A stretch of 62,751 nt of DNA from RGIG6353 sp045660745. GTDB taxonomy: Bacteria > Bacillota > Clostridia > Oscillospirales > SIG627. The notes beneath the pieces were generated by a model. That model was not told where the DNA came from. It was given only the letters and a program-made list of their open reading frames with translations, and did not search any database. A program made the translations under genes and the position numbers. This document shows, piece after piece, positions 49,408-58,363 of the stretch. Positions within the stretch are counted from its first letter, which is position 1. The number at the start of each line of letters is the position of its first letter. Where the stretch lies: assembly GCA_045660745.1 (NCBI GenBank), contig JAZREJ010000053.1:1-62751 (forward strand). Direction: 5' to 3'.

Positions 49408-51324
49408 TTATATAAGCACAACACTTGCGCCATCATCTGTTATCTCACCGCAATAAAATCTTACGGAAAAGGGTGCCATACCAATATTGAAGTTATATTT
49501 AAAGCGCTCATAAATCGCCTTGCAGGCATCTTCAAACTCGTCAAGATACTTATCGGATAACTCCTTGTCCCCCATATACTTTGCAGTATAGGCTTTTGCG
49601 TAAGGTAGTATAAACTCGGTGTGACACTCAAGCATTTCCCAAGAAATACGTTGTGCATCGGGAAGAGTCTTTGCAAGATTCTTTTCAATTGCAGGTCTAA
49701 AATCCGCAACTATCCTTTCAATGCTTGGAGCAAGTGCCTTTTGTCTGTCATAACAGGCGTCCTTATCATTGTAGTAGTCATAAACCACCTTGAAGGCTTC
49801 TGTCACCTTATCAAGATAGTCAAATACGATCTCCCAATCCTCACCGTAGGTCTCACGGAAGCACTGCTTTTCCTCAGCATAATAGTCAACGTTTCTGTTC
49901 CATAGTGTACGTGCCATAATTCTATGAGGGAAATCATTAGGTATCTGACATGCAGTAATCTCACAAGAAATATTTCCGCCAAGACCTATATTCTTGAGGT
50001 TGTACATATCTTCATAGATTACACGGGAGAGGTTACGGTAGCCGGGTGCCTTGTACTGATTCCACATAAGATGGTAGTCAAAGAGGAAGGAGTCTCCGCC
50101 CTTTGTCTGATGCTCCTGCCAATCACGAAGGTAAGCAACGCTATCAACGGCAGTGCGAGGCCATTCAAGCTTATTTCTAACGTAGGGAGTCTTTTCACCA
50201 GCATTCTTGTAATCCGCATAGCTTGTGTCATAAGTACGGGTAATGGGAGCAAACATCAGGATAAATCTGTCAGGATTTTCAAGCTTGAATTCAACAGGCT
50301 CCCAGAGAAGGTCAACATAAATAAGGAATACGATGCGTGACTTGATACCCTCTGCAGTAAGTCTCTTATCAAGGTCATTGAGCATCATAACGTACCAGTC
50401 GGAGGGACGGTGAGTTGAGCATTCCTCACACTCGCAATGGTTATTAACACCGTCTGCAAGCCAGAAGTGAAGATAATCAACGTCGTCGTATTTTTTAAGA
50501 TAGGCAACTATATCGTCGCATATTTTGTCACGGAGCTTATTTTGGGAATAGCAAAGCTGAGTGCCCGAAATCATTCCGTCTTCTCTGTAAAGACATCTCT
50601 TGCCGTCACGCATGGCAAGACAGGAAATCTGCTCCTCGGTAAGCTCGTCCATGGATACGCCGCTCATCTTTCCGCCCTTGTATCCTATAGCTTCCATATG
50701 CCATCCGTGACCTGCGGTGTGATACTTGATGCCACGCTTCTTCATCTCGGCTCGGAATCTCTTATAGCCTGCTTCCCAATCCTTTTCGGAAAGCTCACTA
50801 TAGCGTGATTTATACGCACTCAAGGGGTCCATGTATTCCTTGAAGAAATTGTTCATTCCCTCCTTGGGAAGCCAGTCAATAATCTCGCAAACATCCCTGC
50901 CACCTCCGTCAATTCCTCTGAAGCGGTAGTCTGCCTTTTCTTCGTATTCAAAATTCAATGGAGCAAGACGGCTCTTTGTGATAACCTCACCGCTCACACC
51001 CGGACGGATCCATGCGCAGCCAAGCTTCTTGAGGAGGCTGTAGACCGCAATAAGTACAGATATCGGAGTTGTACCTGCGATAATACCGCAGTTATCCTTT
51101 ATATTAATGCGGAAGGCATCGTCCATCTCCGCATCCTCAACCTCAGGTGCGAGTGCGGGGTCATGAATAAGCCACAAGCCATCCCCTACCTCCCCGTCAA
51201 AGGAGTCATAGTTAAATACATTCACGTGAGCGGATAAATCTATCATCCCAACATAGCGTTTAAATTCATTTGCCGCAAATTCAACGGTTTCATTTTTCCC
51301 AACATAGCACAGTCTGAGTTCCAT
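49408..51324 (-). CDS. DUF4838 family protein, tandem copy 1
   Basis: A 638-residue paralogue of the next gene, collinear over its whole length: VLIAVYSLLKKLGCAWIRPG, GIKYHTAGHGWHMEA, HCECEECSTHRPSDWYVMM and FAPITRTYDTSYADYK are shared. First gene of the pair, with AAGGAG before the ATG and a promoter at about 51353-51382. Differences concentrate in the region around residues 165-240, where sugar-contacting loops would be expected, suggesting related but distinct substrates. Cytoplasmic. Function inferred from the family only. Confidence 0.85.
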   Translation of the reverse strand: MELRLCYVGKNETVEFAANEFKRYVGMIDLSAHVNVFNYDSFDGEVGDGLWLIHDPALAPEVEDAEMDDAFRINIKDNCGIIAGTTPISVLIAVYSLLKKLGCAWIRPGVSGEVITKSRLAPLNFEYEEKADYRFRGIDGGGRDVCEIIDWLPKEGMNNFFKEYMDPLSAYKSRYSELSEKDWEAGYKRFRAEMKKRGIKYHTAGHGWHMEAIGYKGGKMSGVSMDELTEEQISCLAMRDGKRCLYREDGMISGTQLCYSQNKLRDKICDDIVAYLKKYDDVDYLHFWLADGVNNHCECEECSTHRPSDWYVMMLNDLDKRLTAEGIKSRIVFLIYVDLLWEPVEFKLENPDRFILMFAPITRTYDTSYADYKNAGEKTPYVRNKLEWPRTAVDSVAYLRDWQEHQTKGGDSFLFDYHLMWNQYKAPGYRNLSRVIYEDMYNLKNIGLGGNISCEITACQIPNDFPHRIMARTLWNRNVDYYAEEKQCFRETYGEDWEIVFDYLDKVTEAFKVVYDYYNDKDACYDRQKALAPSIERIVADFRPAIEKNLAKTLPDAQRISWEMLECHTEFILPYAKAYTAKYMGDKELSDKYLDEFEDACKAIYERFKYNFNIGMAPFSVRFYCGEITDDGASVVLI

Positions 51325-51352
51325 AGCAGCTCCTTAAAATATTATATATTAA

Positions 51353-51382
51353 AACTATATCATTTCGCAACAAATTTGTCAA
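51353..51382 (-). promoter_or_regulatory. promoter of the DUF4838 gene pair
   Basis: On the minus strand TTGACA (about 51377-51382) lies 17-18 bp before TATAGT (about 51353-51358), roughly 30 bp from the start. Confidence 0.65.
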
Positions 51383-51398
51383 GTGAGTGTACAAAAAA

Positions 51399-51420
51399 AT
51401 GCACCCAAAAACGGGTGCAT
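51399..51420 (-). terminator. terminator of the SDR gene
   Basis: ATGCACCC (51399-51406) pairs with GGGTGCAT (51413-51420); a T-run follows on the minus strand. Confidence 0.8.
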
Positions 51421-51425
51421 AGTTA

Positions 51426-52163
51426 TTATTGCTTACGTCGACAGCCGTCGATTTGTATATTCTGTCCCGAAATATAGCTTGCGCCGTCGCTTGCAAGAAA
51501 CAGAATAAGGTTTGCGTTTTCGTTGTCGCTTCCCGTTCTTCCCATGAAGGCAAGCTCGCTCGGACAAACGTAATCCATGTCGGGGTTTTCTGCGGGACTC
51601 ACACTTCCCGGTGATACCGCGTTTACAGTGATGCCCTTGTCTGCAACCTCCTTGGCAAGACCTCGTGTCATGGCAATAACAGCACCCTTTGTAGTGGAAT
51701 AATTGACCATATTAGCGTTTCCGTAAACGCCCGCAACACTTGCCACGTTTATAATTCTTCCAAAGCCGTTATCAATCATTTTCGGAAGCACCGCCTTGGT
51801 AAAGTGCACTGTACCCATTACGTTTATATCAAAAAATCTACGCCAGATTTCAGACGGAATATCGACAAACGAAGCCCACTCTCTCCAGAGCGCTGCATTG
51901 TTTACAAGTATATCAACTTTTTCAAAACGCTCCTCGGCTTTTTTGACAGTCTCATTTACCGCATTTTCGTCCGCAACGTCGCAAACAAGAGTCAGAACGT
52001 CACCTGTGTATTCAAGAATTTCTTTTTCGAGTTTTTCAAGAGTCGCGGGGTTAATGTCAACAGCCACAACCTTTGCTCCGTTTTTTGCAAAGTTTATAGC
52101 GCACGCTCTGCCTATTCCCACTGCCGCACCTGTTACAAGGGCGCATTTTCCATTAAAATTCAT
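51426..52163 (-). CDS. short-chain dehydrogenase/reductase
   Basis: A 245-residue classical SDR. Cofactor loop TGAAVGIGRACAINF (about 12-26), acidic residue after strand 2 (VVAVDIN), indicating NAD(H), NNAALWREW, and catalytic Y-x3-K in VNYSTTKGAVIAMT (about 155). It oxidises or reduces a hydroxyl/keto group; the substrate is unknown. Single gene upstream of the DUF4838 pair on the same strand, but separated from them by a terminator and a promoter. It may act on sugars released by them. Confidence 0.9.
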   Translation of the reverse strand: MNFNGKCALVTGAAVGIGRACAINFAKNGAKVVAVDINPATLEKLEKEILEYTGDVLTLVCDVADENAVNETVKKAEERFEKVDILVNNAALWREWASFVDIPSEIWRRFFDINVMGTVHFTKAVLPKMIDNGFGRIINVASVAGVYGNANMVNYSTTKGAVIAMTRGLAKEVADKGITVNAVSPGSVSPAENPDMDYVCPSELAFMGRTGSDNENANLILFLASDGASYISGQNIQIDGCRRKQ

Positions 52164-52261
52164 ACTGTTTTCTCCCTATCTTTTCTTCACTTTCATTTTA
52201 TATTTAAACATCATTTTTGTAAATGTACAAAACGATATAAATTTGACAATTACGATACAAA

Positions 52262-52334
52262 AAAGCGGCTAGAGCCGCTCTCGCCTATCGTAACCTATCC
52301 GCTCATACAAAGTAAAGCGGCGAGCTTGTTTAAT
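52262..52334 (+). repeat. interspersed repeat, copy C
   Basis: A shorter (about 73 bp) copy of the element at 10547-10630 and 20784-20865, ending GCGGCGAGCTTGTTTAAT. Its first part forms an AGCGGCT/AGCCGCT hairpin. It lies between the SDR and permease genes. Confidence 0.8.
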
Positions 52335-52355
52335 GGGGTCCTATGGGACAAAAAA

Positions 52356-52380
52356 GGTCTCCCCGATAACCGAGGAGACC
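52356..52380 (-). terminator. terminator of the amino acid permease gene
   Basis: GGTCTCC (52356-52362) pairs with GGAGACC (52374-52380), T-run on the minus strand. Confidence 0.75.
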
Positions 52381-52396
52381 AAATCATTTAATGTTC

Positions 52397-53782
52397 TTAC
52401 TTTTGACGGGGCTTTCTTACAAGCCAACCGATAAGCATAATAACTGCAAAAATTATGAGGTAGAAAAGAACAGGGAATGAAAATTCACCGATTGCCTTTG
52501 CATTCTTAAACGGTGTGATACCGTGTGCATAAACAGCAGCAAATACCATGAAAAGACACGCAATAATCGAAAGGATCGGCAATACAAAACGCTTGTACGT
52601 GCTAAGCTCCTTTTCCTTCTTCATCCAAATGATGAACATAGGAACATACATCGCATAAATAGTAATGATAGGAAGCTCAGATGAATCAAAATTGAACAGT
52701 CCGAACCATCCGCTTGTGAGGTTTGCTCCATAGAAATAAAGAAGCCATGCCGCACATACGAAAAGTCCCCAGATGGATGAGTTGGTAGCCATGTTAGTAG
52801 ATTCGTCAATCTGACTGAACATCTTGGGAGAGGGGCCTTCACCGCGAGCAGCAATAGAATACATACCGCGAGTGGAACCTACCATAAGACCGTTAAGAGT
52901 TCCAAGACATGAAATAACTATACAAATGTTAAGTATTGTGCCTCCGACATCACCGAACACATTGGAGAATGCGAATGGAGCACCCTTATCAGCATCCATG
53001 AGGTCTGCATTTGTAGCTCCGCCTGCAACGCCGATGTAATAAAGAACGTAAGCTGCAACTACAACGATAGAACCGATGATAAGTGCACGGGGAAGATTCT
53101 TTTTGGGGTCTTTCAGCTCCGCATTGATGGAGGTTGCAACAATCCAGCCTTCATAAGCAAATACAGTAGCAACAACAGCCGCAAACAACCCCGAGCCCGT
53201 AGGTACTACATTTACCACATTCTTAAAGTTATCGGTAAGTGTGCCGTCGGAAAGACCTGCAACAGTACCGATTATTGCCATTAAAAAGATAGGGATAAGC
53301 TTGATTACGGTTGCGCTTACCTGGAATTTACCGGCAAGACGGGGAGAAACCGCATTAATTGTGTAAGATGCTACAAGGAAAAATCCGGAAAGGGCAAGAA
53401 CCTCCGCACTGACAAGGCTCCATCCAAACATAACACCGAAATATCTTGCAGACACCCATGCTAAAACAGAAGTCATTGCGGGATAGTAAATATTGGTCAT
53501 AAACCAAGCCATTAAATAGCCGTAAGACTTGCCACAGGTTGCCTCGGCATAGTCAACAACACCGCTTACGTTGTTATACTTAGATGCCATTGTAGCAAAC
53601 TGCAAAGAACAAACAATCATGATTACGCCTGTTATAACCCATGCGAGAATGCCAAGAGGCATATTACCGCCGGTTGCGTTTAATACGTTCTGTGCTTTAA
53701 AGAAAACACCTGAGCCGATAACGGTTCCAACTACCATACATATAGCAGTCATGAGACCGTATCTTTTTTCAAAATTACCCAT
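52397..53782 (-). CDS. APC superfamily amino acid permease
   Basis: A 461-residue integral membrane transporter with 12 predicted helices. The first helix holds the substrate-binding break VVGTVIGSGVFF (GSG), and helix 6 contains FAYEGWIVATSINAELKDPKK, characteristic of LAT/APC-type antiporters. It exchanges or takes up amino acids. Single gene with its own promoter (53824-53852) and terminator, located between thrS and the SDR gene; co-location with thrS is not evidence for threonine. Confidence 0.9.
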   Translation of the reverse strand: MGNFEKRYGLMTAICMVVGTVIGSGVFFKAQNVLNATGGNMPLGILAWVITGVIMIVCSLQFATMASKYNNVSGVVDYAEATCGKSYGYLMAWFMTNIYYPAMTSVLAWVSARYFGVMFGWSLVSAEVLALSGFFLVASYTINAVSPRLAGKFQVSATVIKLIPIFLMAIIGTVAGLSDGTLTDNFKNVVNVVPTGSGLFAAVVATVFAYEGWIVATSINAELKDPKKNLPRALIIGSIVVVAAYVLYYIGVAGGATNADLMDADKGAPFAFSNVFGDVGGTILNICIVISCLGTLNGLMVGSTRGMYSIAARGEGPSPKMFSQIDESTNMATNSSIWGLFVCAAWLLYFYGANLTSGWFGLFNFDSSELPIITIYAMYVPMFIIWMKKEKELSTYKRFVLPILSIIACLFMVFAAVYAHGITPFKNAKAIGEFSFPVLFYLIIFAVIMLIGWLVRKPRQK

Positions 53783-53823
53783 ATTTTTTTCCTTTCTTTT
53801 TTAGATGGGAATATACCGCTCTT

Positions 53824-53852
53824 ATAATATCATTGTTTCGCAGCTTTGTAAA
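53824..53852 (-). promoter_or_regulatory. promoter of the permease gene
   Basis: On the minus strand TTTACA (53847-53852) and TATTAT (53824-53829) are separated by 17 bp. Confidence 0.6.
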
Positions 53853-53929
53853 GATTTTTGTGAATATTAATTAGTTTTTTTGTTTTTATATTGAAAATTT
53901 ACAAAAAACCGAAAAAAATACAGACAAAA

Positions 53930-53953
53930 GGGCGATGTCTCAAGACACCGCCC
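53930..53953 (-). terminator. thrS terminator
   Basis: GGGCGATGTCT (53930-53940) pairs with AGACACCGCCC (53943-53953), allowing one G-U pair on the minus-strand RNA; TTTTGT follows. Confidence 0.8.
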
Positions 53954-53959
53954 GTAAAA

Positions 53960-55765
53960 TCAGCGTTTTTTGGTATTTATTTCTTCAACTATCATTGCAA
54001 CAAATTCGTCAAGCTTCATTGAGGTCATTGCCTGAGTATCTCTGCGGCGTACCGAAACGGTACCCTCCTCCTGCTCCTTATCACCGATAACCAGCATATA
54101 AGGAATCTTTTTAAGCTGTGCCTCACGCACCTTATATCCGGTCTTCTCCTGACGCTTATCAGCCTCGCACTTAACGCCTGCAAAGGTAAGCGCTTCCATA
54201 ACCTTATCTGTATAATCGTTATTGCGGTCTGTGATTGGAAGAAGTCTTACCTGTACGGGGGAAAGCCATGTGGGAAGTGCACCCGCGTACTTTTCAATAA
54301 GAAGCGCAAGTGTTCTCTCATAGCATCCAAGGGAAGTACGGTGGATGATATAAGGAGTCTTTGCGGTGTTGTCAGAGTCGATATATTCCATACCGAATTT
54401 CTTTGCAAGAAGCATATCTATCTGAATGGTTACTATGGTATCCTCTTTACCGAATACGTTCTTGCACTGGATGTCAAGCTTGGGGCCGTAGAATGCCGCT
54501 TCGTCAATTCCGATAACGTAATTCTCGCGTCCGAGAAGCTTATCAAGAAGATCGCCCATTACCTTCTGAGCTTCATCCCACTGCTCGGGAGTTCCCTCAT
54601 ACTTGTCGGTACGGTTGGGATCCCACTGTGAGAAACGGAAGGTACAGTCTTCCCAAAGACCTACTGTCTCAAGAACGTACTTTGCAAGGGACAGACACTG
54701 CTCAAACTCCTCAGCAAGCTGATCGGGACGGAGCACGATATGTCCTTCGGAAATGGTAAACTGACGAACACGGATAAGACCGTGCATTTCGCCAGAATCC
54801 TCATTACGGAAAAGGGTGGAAGTCTCACCGAGTCTCATGGGGAGGTCACGGTAGGAGCGCGTTCTGTTAAGCAATACCTGATACTGGAAGGGGCAGGTCA
54901 TGGGACGGAGTGCAAAGCATTCCTTGGTCTCGTCATTGGGGTCGCCCATAACGAACATACCGTCAAGATAGTGATCCCAGTGACCCGAGATCTTATAAAG
55001 CTCGCGCTTTGCCATGAGAGGGGTCTTGGTAAGGAGATATCCTCTCTTCTCCTCCTCATCCTCTATCCAGCGCTGAAGCTTCTGGATAACTCTTGAGCCC
55101 TTGGGAAGAAGAATGGGAAGTCCCTGTCCGATAGAATCAACTGTTGTGAAGAATTCAAGCTCACGTCCGAGCTTGTTGTGGTCGCGACGCTTCGCCTCTT
55201 CAAGAGCCTCAAGATGAGCTGCAAGCTCGTCCTTGGAAGCAAATGCAGTACCGTAGATACGGGTAAGCATCTTATTCTTTTCGCTTCCTCTCCAATATGC
55301 GCCTGTTGCGGAAAGGAGCTTGAACGCCTTAACAGCGGAGGTGTAGGTCACGTGAGGGCCTGCACAAAGATCAACGTAATCGCCCTGCTTGAAGAATGAA
55401 AGCTCCTCGTCCTCGGGGAGGTCAAGAATAAGCTCTACCTTATAAGGCTCGCCCTTCTCCTCCATGAGCTTGATTGCTTCGTCGCGGGGAAGGGTAAATC
55501 TTTCAAGCTTGAGGTTTTCCTTGGTTATCTTCTTCATCTCGGCTTCAAGCTTTTCAAGATCCTCCTCTGTGAAGGGGTGGTCGGTATCAAAGTCATAGTA
55601 AAAGCCGTCCTTTATCGAAGGACCGATTGCAAGCTTTGTTTCGGGGAAAAGTCTCTTTACAGCCTGAGCAAGAATGTGAGATGCTGTGTGGCGGAGAGCA
55701 TTACGGCCTTGCTCGTCCTCAAAGGTGTATTCTTCAATAGCACCGTTTTGCATAATTACTTTCAT
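53960..55765 (-). CDS. thrS: threonyl-tRNA synthetase without TGS domain
   Basis: A 601-residue class II synthetase that charges tRNA-Thr. It keeps the editing domain (H26/H30 in RHTASHILAQA, then YVDLCAGPHV), the catalytic core (LRPMTCPFQYQ, motif 2 RLGETSTLFRNEDSGEMHGL, motif 3 YERTLALLIEKYAG) and the anticodon-binding domain (PVQVRLLPIT). The N-terminal TGS domain found in most relatives is missing: only about 20 residues precede the editing domain. The start at ATG 55765 follows AAGGAG and the T-box terminator, so the short N-terminus is not a start-site error. Controlled by the T-box leader upstream. Confidence 0.95.
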   Translation of the reverse strand: MKVIMQNGAIEEYTFEDEQGRNALRHTASHILAQAVKRLFPETKLAIGPSIKDGFYYDFDTDHPFTEEDLEKLEAEMKKITKENLKLERFTLPRDEAIKLMEEKGEPYKVELILDLPEDEELSFFKQGDYVDLCAGPHVTYTSAVKAFKLLSATGAYWRGSEKNKMLTRIYGTAFASKDELAAHLEALEEAKRRDHNKLGRELEFFTTVDSIGQGLPILLPKGSRVIQKLQRWIEDEEEKRGYLLTKTPLMAKRELYKISGHWDHYLDGMFVMGDPNDETKECFALRPMTCPFQYQVLLNRTRSYRDLPMRLGETSTLFRNEDSGEMHGLIRVRQFTISEGHIVLRPDQLAEEFEQCLSLAKYVLETVGLWEDCTFRFSQWDPNRTDKYEGTPEQWDEAQKVMGDLLDKLLGRENYVIGIDEAAFYGPKLDIQCKNVFGKEDTIVTIQIDMLLAKKFGMEYIDSDNTAKTPYIIHRTSLGCYERTLALLIEKYAGALPTWLSPVQVRLLPITDRNNDYTDKVMEALTFAGVKCEADKRQEKTGYKVREAQLKKIPYMLVIGDKEQEEGTVSVRRRDTQAMTSMKLDEFVAMIVEEINTKKR

Positions 55766-55786
55766 ATATATCTCCTTATCAAAAAA

Positions 55787-55989
55787 CACCCTTGCCGAAA
55801 TTCGGCAAGGGTGCAAAAATTTACACGGTTCCACCTTGTGTTTAACTTAAAAACTCCTTAACGCGGAAAACGTCGTGGCTCATCGCCCGAGACTCGGGAG
55901 TGGTCTTCTTCCGCAGTTGTCTGAGTCTTGCACCGTCCGACTCCTCTCTGAAGACACCTTTGCGAAATACTCTTTCCGTCACAGTCTTT
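55787..55989 (-). promoter_or_regulatory. T-box leader of thrS
   Basis: On the minus strand the antiterminator motif AAGGTGGAACCGTG (55824-55837) is followed by a 13-bp terminator stem (55787-55799 with 55801-55813) and a T-run. Upstream is a Stem I-like region (about 55860-55980). ACC at 55902-55904, followed by A, is the likely threonine specifier codon. Uncharged tRNA-Thr should favour antitermination. Confidence 0.92.
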
Positions 55990-55995
55990 AAGTGA

Positions 55996-56024
55996 ATTAT
56001 AGTACATAAAACAGGTTTTGTCAA
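55996..56024 (-). promoter_or_regulatory. consensus promoter of the thrS T-box transcript
   Basis: Perfect TTGACA (56019-56024) and TATAAT (55996-56001) separated by 17 bp on the minus strand. Confidence 0.9.
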
Positions 56025-56032
56025 GTTCCTTT

Positions 56033-57730
56033 TTAATCAATTGTCATATCAAGCTTAAATCTCATAATCTTTCTCAAGGTATTCTTGGGAAATTCCTCAA
56101 AGCGTATCTTAATATGACCTATCTTCTTGTAAGGAACGGCAGTTTTATTATATTCTGCCACAGCCTTCTTAAAATATTCCTTGATATCATCAATTCCGTT
56201 CTGCTTGAAATACTCGGTATCGGGGAATATTTCGGCAACGATGGCATTATATTCAACGCCTCTTCGACTCTTGCCCTCATATACTACGATATCAACGATT
56301 CCCTGAGTTGACGAGAACGCACCCTCTATCTCCTCGGGGTATACGTTCTTGCCGTTCGAGAGTATTATGAGATTCTTTTTTCTTCCTGTTATATAAAGCA
56401 CGTTGTTCTTGTCAAGCTTTCCGTAGTCTCCCGTTTTGAAAAAGCCCTCGGAATCAAAGGCTTCTTCTGTAGCCTTCTCGTCCTTATAATATCCGAGCAT
56501 GACGTTTGAGCCCTTTACAAGTATCTCGCCTTCCCCGTTCTCATCGGGATCATGTATCTTTACACTGTCAATATCAATAACGTTTCCAACGCTTCCCGCA
56601 ACTCTGTTGCGACTTCTGTTGACAGCAACAATGGGAGAGCATTCGGTTATTCCGTAGCCGTTTAAAGTTACAATACCGATAGAGTCAAAAAACTCAATTA
56701 TTTCAGCGCTTATGGGAGCTCCTCCCGAAATTACGGTTTTAAGATTTCCTCCGAATGCTGACGTTACCGATGCGAACATCTTGCGCCTTGCATCTATTCC
56801 GACGTAGCCGAGTGTACGGCTCATGCGAATAAGATTTTTAAGTGCACGGGTCTTGCCCTTTTCCTCAACGGAAGCACATATCTTTCTGTAAAAGGTCTCA
56901 AGATAAAGAGGTACTAAAACAAGATGCTCGGGACGCTCGCTTTTAAGCTCGCGCGTGATATACTTGAGTCCTGAGGAAATATATATTTCAGCACCTATCA
57001 TGGCATGTCCCGCAAAAAGTATGGTCGAGCCGTAGGTGTGGTGAGGCGGAAGAACTCCGACGGTCTTGGTGCCGTAATCTATATACGGAAGCACGTCGGC
57101 AATATCCGAAAGGATAGAATTCTGAGATAGCATTACGCCCTTTCCTTTGCCTGTCGTTCCCGATGTAAACACGAGAAGAGAAAGTGCATAAGCGTCAACA
57201 GAAGCGTTAAAATACTCATCCTTATTCTTCTTGAATTTCATCTCACCGAGAGCCTTGAGTGTGGTCACGTTATTTTCATTTTCCGAAGCGCACATAAATA
57301 CCGTGGGATAAGCAAGCTCTACGGTGCCTGACACAAGCTCTGCCTTATCCTTGATATCCTCATCGCAGAAAAGAAAGGAAACGTCCGCTGTCTCGGCGGT
57401 TTTCGCAAGGTCCTCTCCCTTCCACTCCTTGTCAAGCGGCACCATAACAGAGCCTATCGACATAAGTGAAAAATACAAGAGCACCCACTCATACGACATT
57501 TTGCCTATAACAGCACAGTGACGTCCCGCACACCCCATCGAAAGAAGTTGACTTGAAAGACTTCTCACGTCGTGTCGGAGGGCGCTGAAGCTCACCTTGA
57601 CAGACTCATTGTCAAACGGAGATATTCTGTAGGAATAGGCAATACGCTCTCCCCATTCTTCCCCCGCCCATTCGACAAGGTTCCTCATATTTATAAATTC
57701 TCTTTTTTCGTGTAACATTCCTTTATTCAT
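56033..57730 (-). CDS. long-chain acyl-CoA synthetase-type AMP-forming ligase
   Basis: A protein of about 565 residues of the ANL superfamily. P-loop LVFTSGTTGKGKGVML (about 185-200), A5 motif LNGYGITECSPIV, A7/A8 hinge GDYGKLDKNNVLYITGRKKN and the late lysine in NTLRKIMRFKL. The order fits fatty acyl-CoA synthetases, which activate a carboxylic acid with ATP and CoA. The start at 57730 has GAGGG 5 nt upstream; a GTG overlapping the TetR stop lacks a site. Second gene of an operon with a TetR regulator, which probably senses an acyl-CoA. Confidence 0.88.
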   Translation of the reverse strand: MNKGMLHEKREFINMRNLVEWAGEEWGERIAYSYRISPFDNESVKVSFSALRHDVRSLSSQLLSMGCAGRHCAVIGKMSYEWVLLYFSLMSIGSVMVPLDKEWKGEDLAKTAETADVSFLFCDEDIKDKAELVSGTVELAYPTVFMCASENENNVTTLKALGEMKFKKNKDEYFNASVDAYALSLLVFTSGTTGKGKGVMLSQNSILSDIADVLPYIDYGTKTVGVLPPHHTYGSTILFAGHAMIGAEIYISSGLKYITRELKSERPEHLVLVPLYLETFYRKICASVEEKGKTRALKNLIRMSRTLGYVGIDARRKMFASVTSAFGGNLKTVISGGAPISAEIIEFFDSIGIVTLNGYGITECSPIVAVNRSRNRVAGSVGNVIDIDSVKIHDPDENGEGEILVKGSNVMLGYYKDEKATEEAFDSEGFFKTGDYGKLDKNNVLYITGRKKNLIILSNGKNVYPEEIEGAFSSTQGIVDIVVYEGKSRRGVEYNAIVAEIFPDTEYFKQNGIDDIKEYFKKAVAEYNKTAVPYKKIGHIKIRFEEFPKNTLRKIMRFKLDMTID

Positions 57731-57738
57731 TTTAGCCC

Positions 57739-58320
57739 TCACGTTTTATCAGCTCTCATACCATCAAGAAACACTCCGAAGCTGTAACGGAAATTTCTGA
57801 CCGCCACATCCTTCTCGATTCCTCTTGCAAGAGCATCCGCATTGTAGCCTCTTATAAAGCACCATATGGAATAGCTCATAACGTCGGTATCAAGCTTTTT
57901 TATAAAGCCCCTTTCTATGGCATATTCTATTATCTTTTTTATGCGCTCGCGCCACCAATCGCAGTTGACTTCGGATAAAGAATCCGATTCAAAAACGTAC
58001 TGGCTCATATTCATTTTGTTGTCATAAGACATGACAAGCGTTGATGCCACAATATCCGTCACCTGCTCAAAAAAATCTCGTTCGGGGTCGGGCATAAAAA
58101 CGCTCTCGCGTATCTTGAGCGCTGTCGTGCGATATATCTCGGATAGCACTTCTTCAATATTGTGGAAACGGTTGTAAAACACTCTGTTTGTAATATTCAG
58201 TGCCCTGAGTATATTCCGAACGTTGACCGCTTTTATCCCATCAAGAGTGGCTATACGCCTTGCCGTTTTTATTATAGTATCGGACATTCTGTCCTTTATC
58301 ATTACAAGCTCCTGTGCCAT
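57739..58320 (-). CDS. TetR family transcriptional regulator
   Basis: A 193-residue repressor. The N-terminal HTH (about 12-58) includes TARRIATLDGIKAVNVRNIL and ITNRVFYNRFHNIEEVLSEIY; the C-terminal part is an all-helical ligand domain. GGAGGG precedes the ATG at 58320. A 19-bp perfect palindrome lies over its own predicted transcription start (58341-58359), so autorepression is likely. The acyl-CoA synthetase gene follows within 10 bp, and the ligand may be a fatty acyl-CoA, as for FadR-type TetR proteins. Confidence 0.9.
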   Translation of the reverse strand: MAQELVMIKDRMSDTIIKTARRIATLDGIKAVNVRNILRALNITNRVFYNRFHNIEEVLSEIYRTTALKIRESVFMPDPERDFFEQVTDIVASTLVMSYDNKMNMSQYVFESDSLSEVNCDWWRERIKKIIEYAIERGFIKKLDTDVMSYSIWCFIRGYNADALARGIEKDVAVRNFRYSFGVFLDGMRADKT

Positions 58321-58340
58321 ACAGTCCCTCCATCAATTTT

Positions 58341-58359
58341 TCAGCACACAGTGTGCTGA
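58341..58359. promoter_or_regulatory. 19-bp perfect palindrome, candidate TetR operator
   Basis: TCAGCACAC (58341-58349), central A, GTGTGCTGA (58351-58359). It begins 4 bp downstream of the -10 of the TetR promoter and covers the start site, a typical repressor position. Confidence 0.78.
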
Positions 58360-58363
58360 GAGC

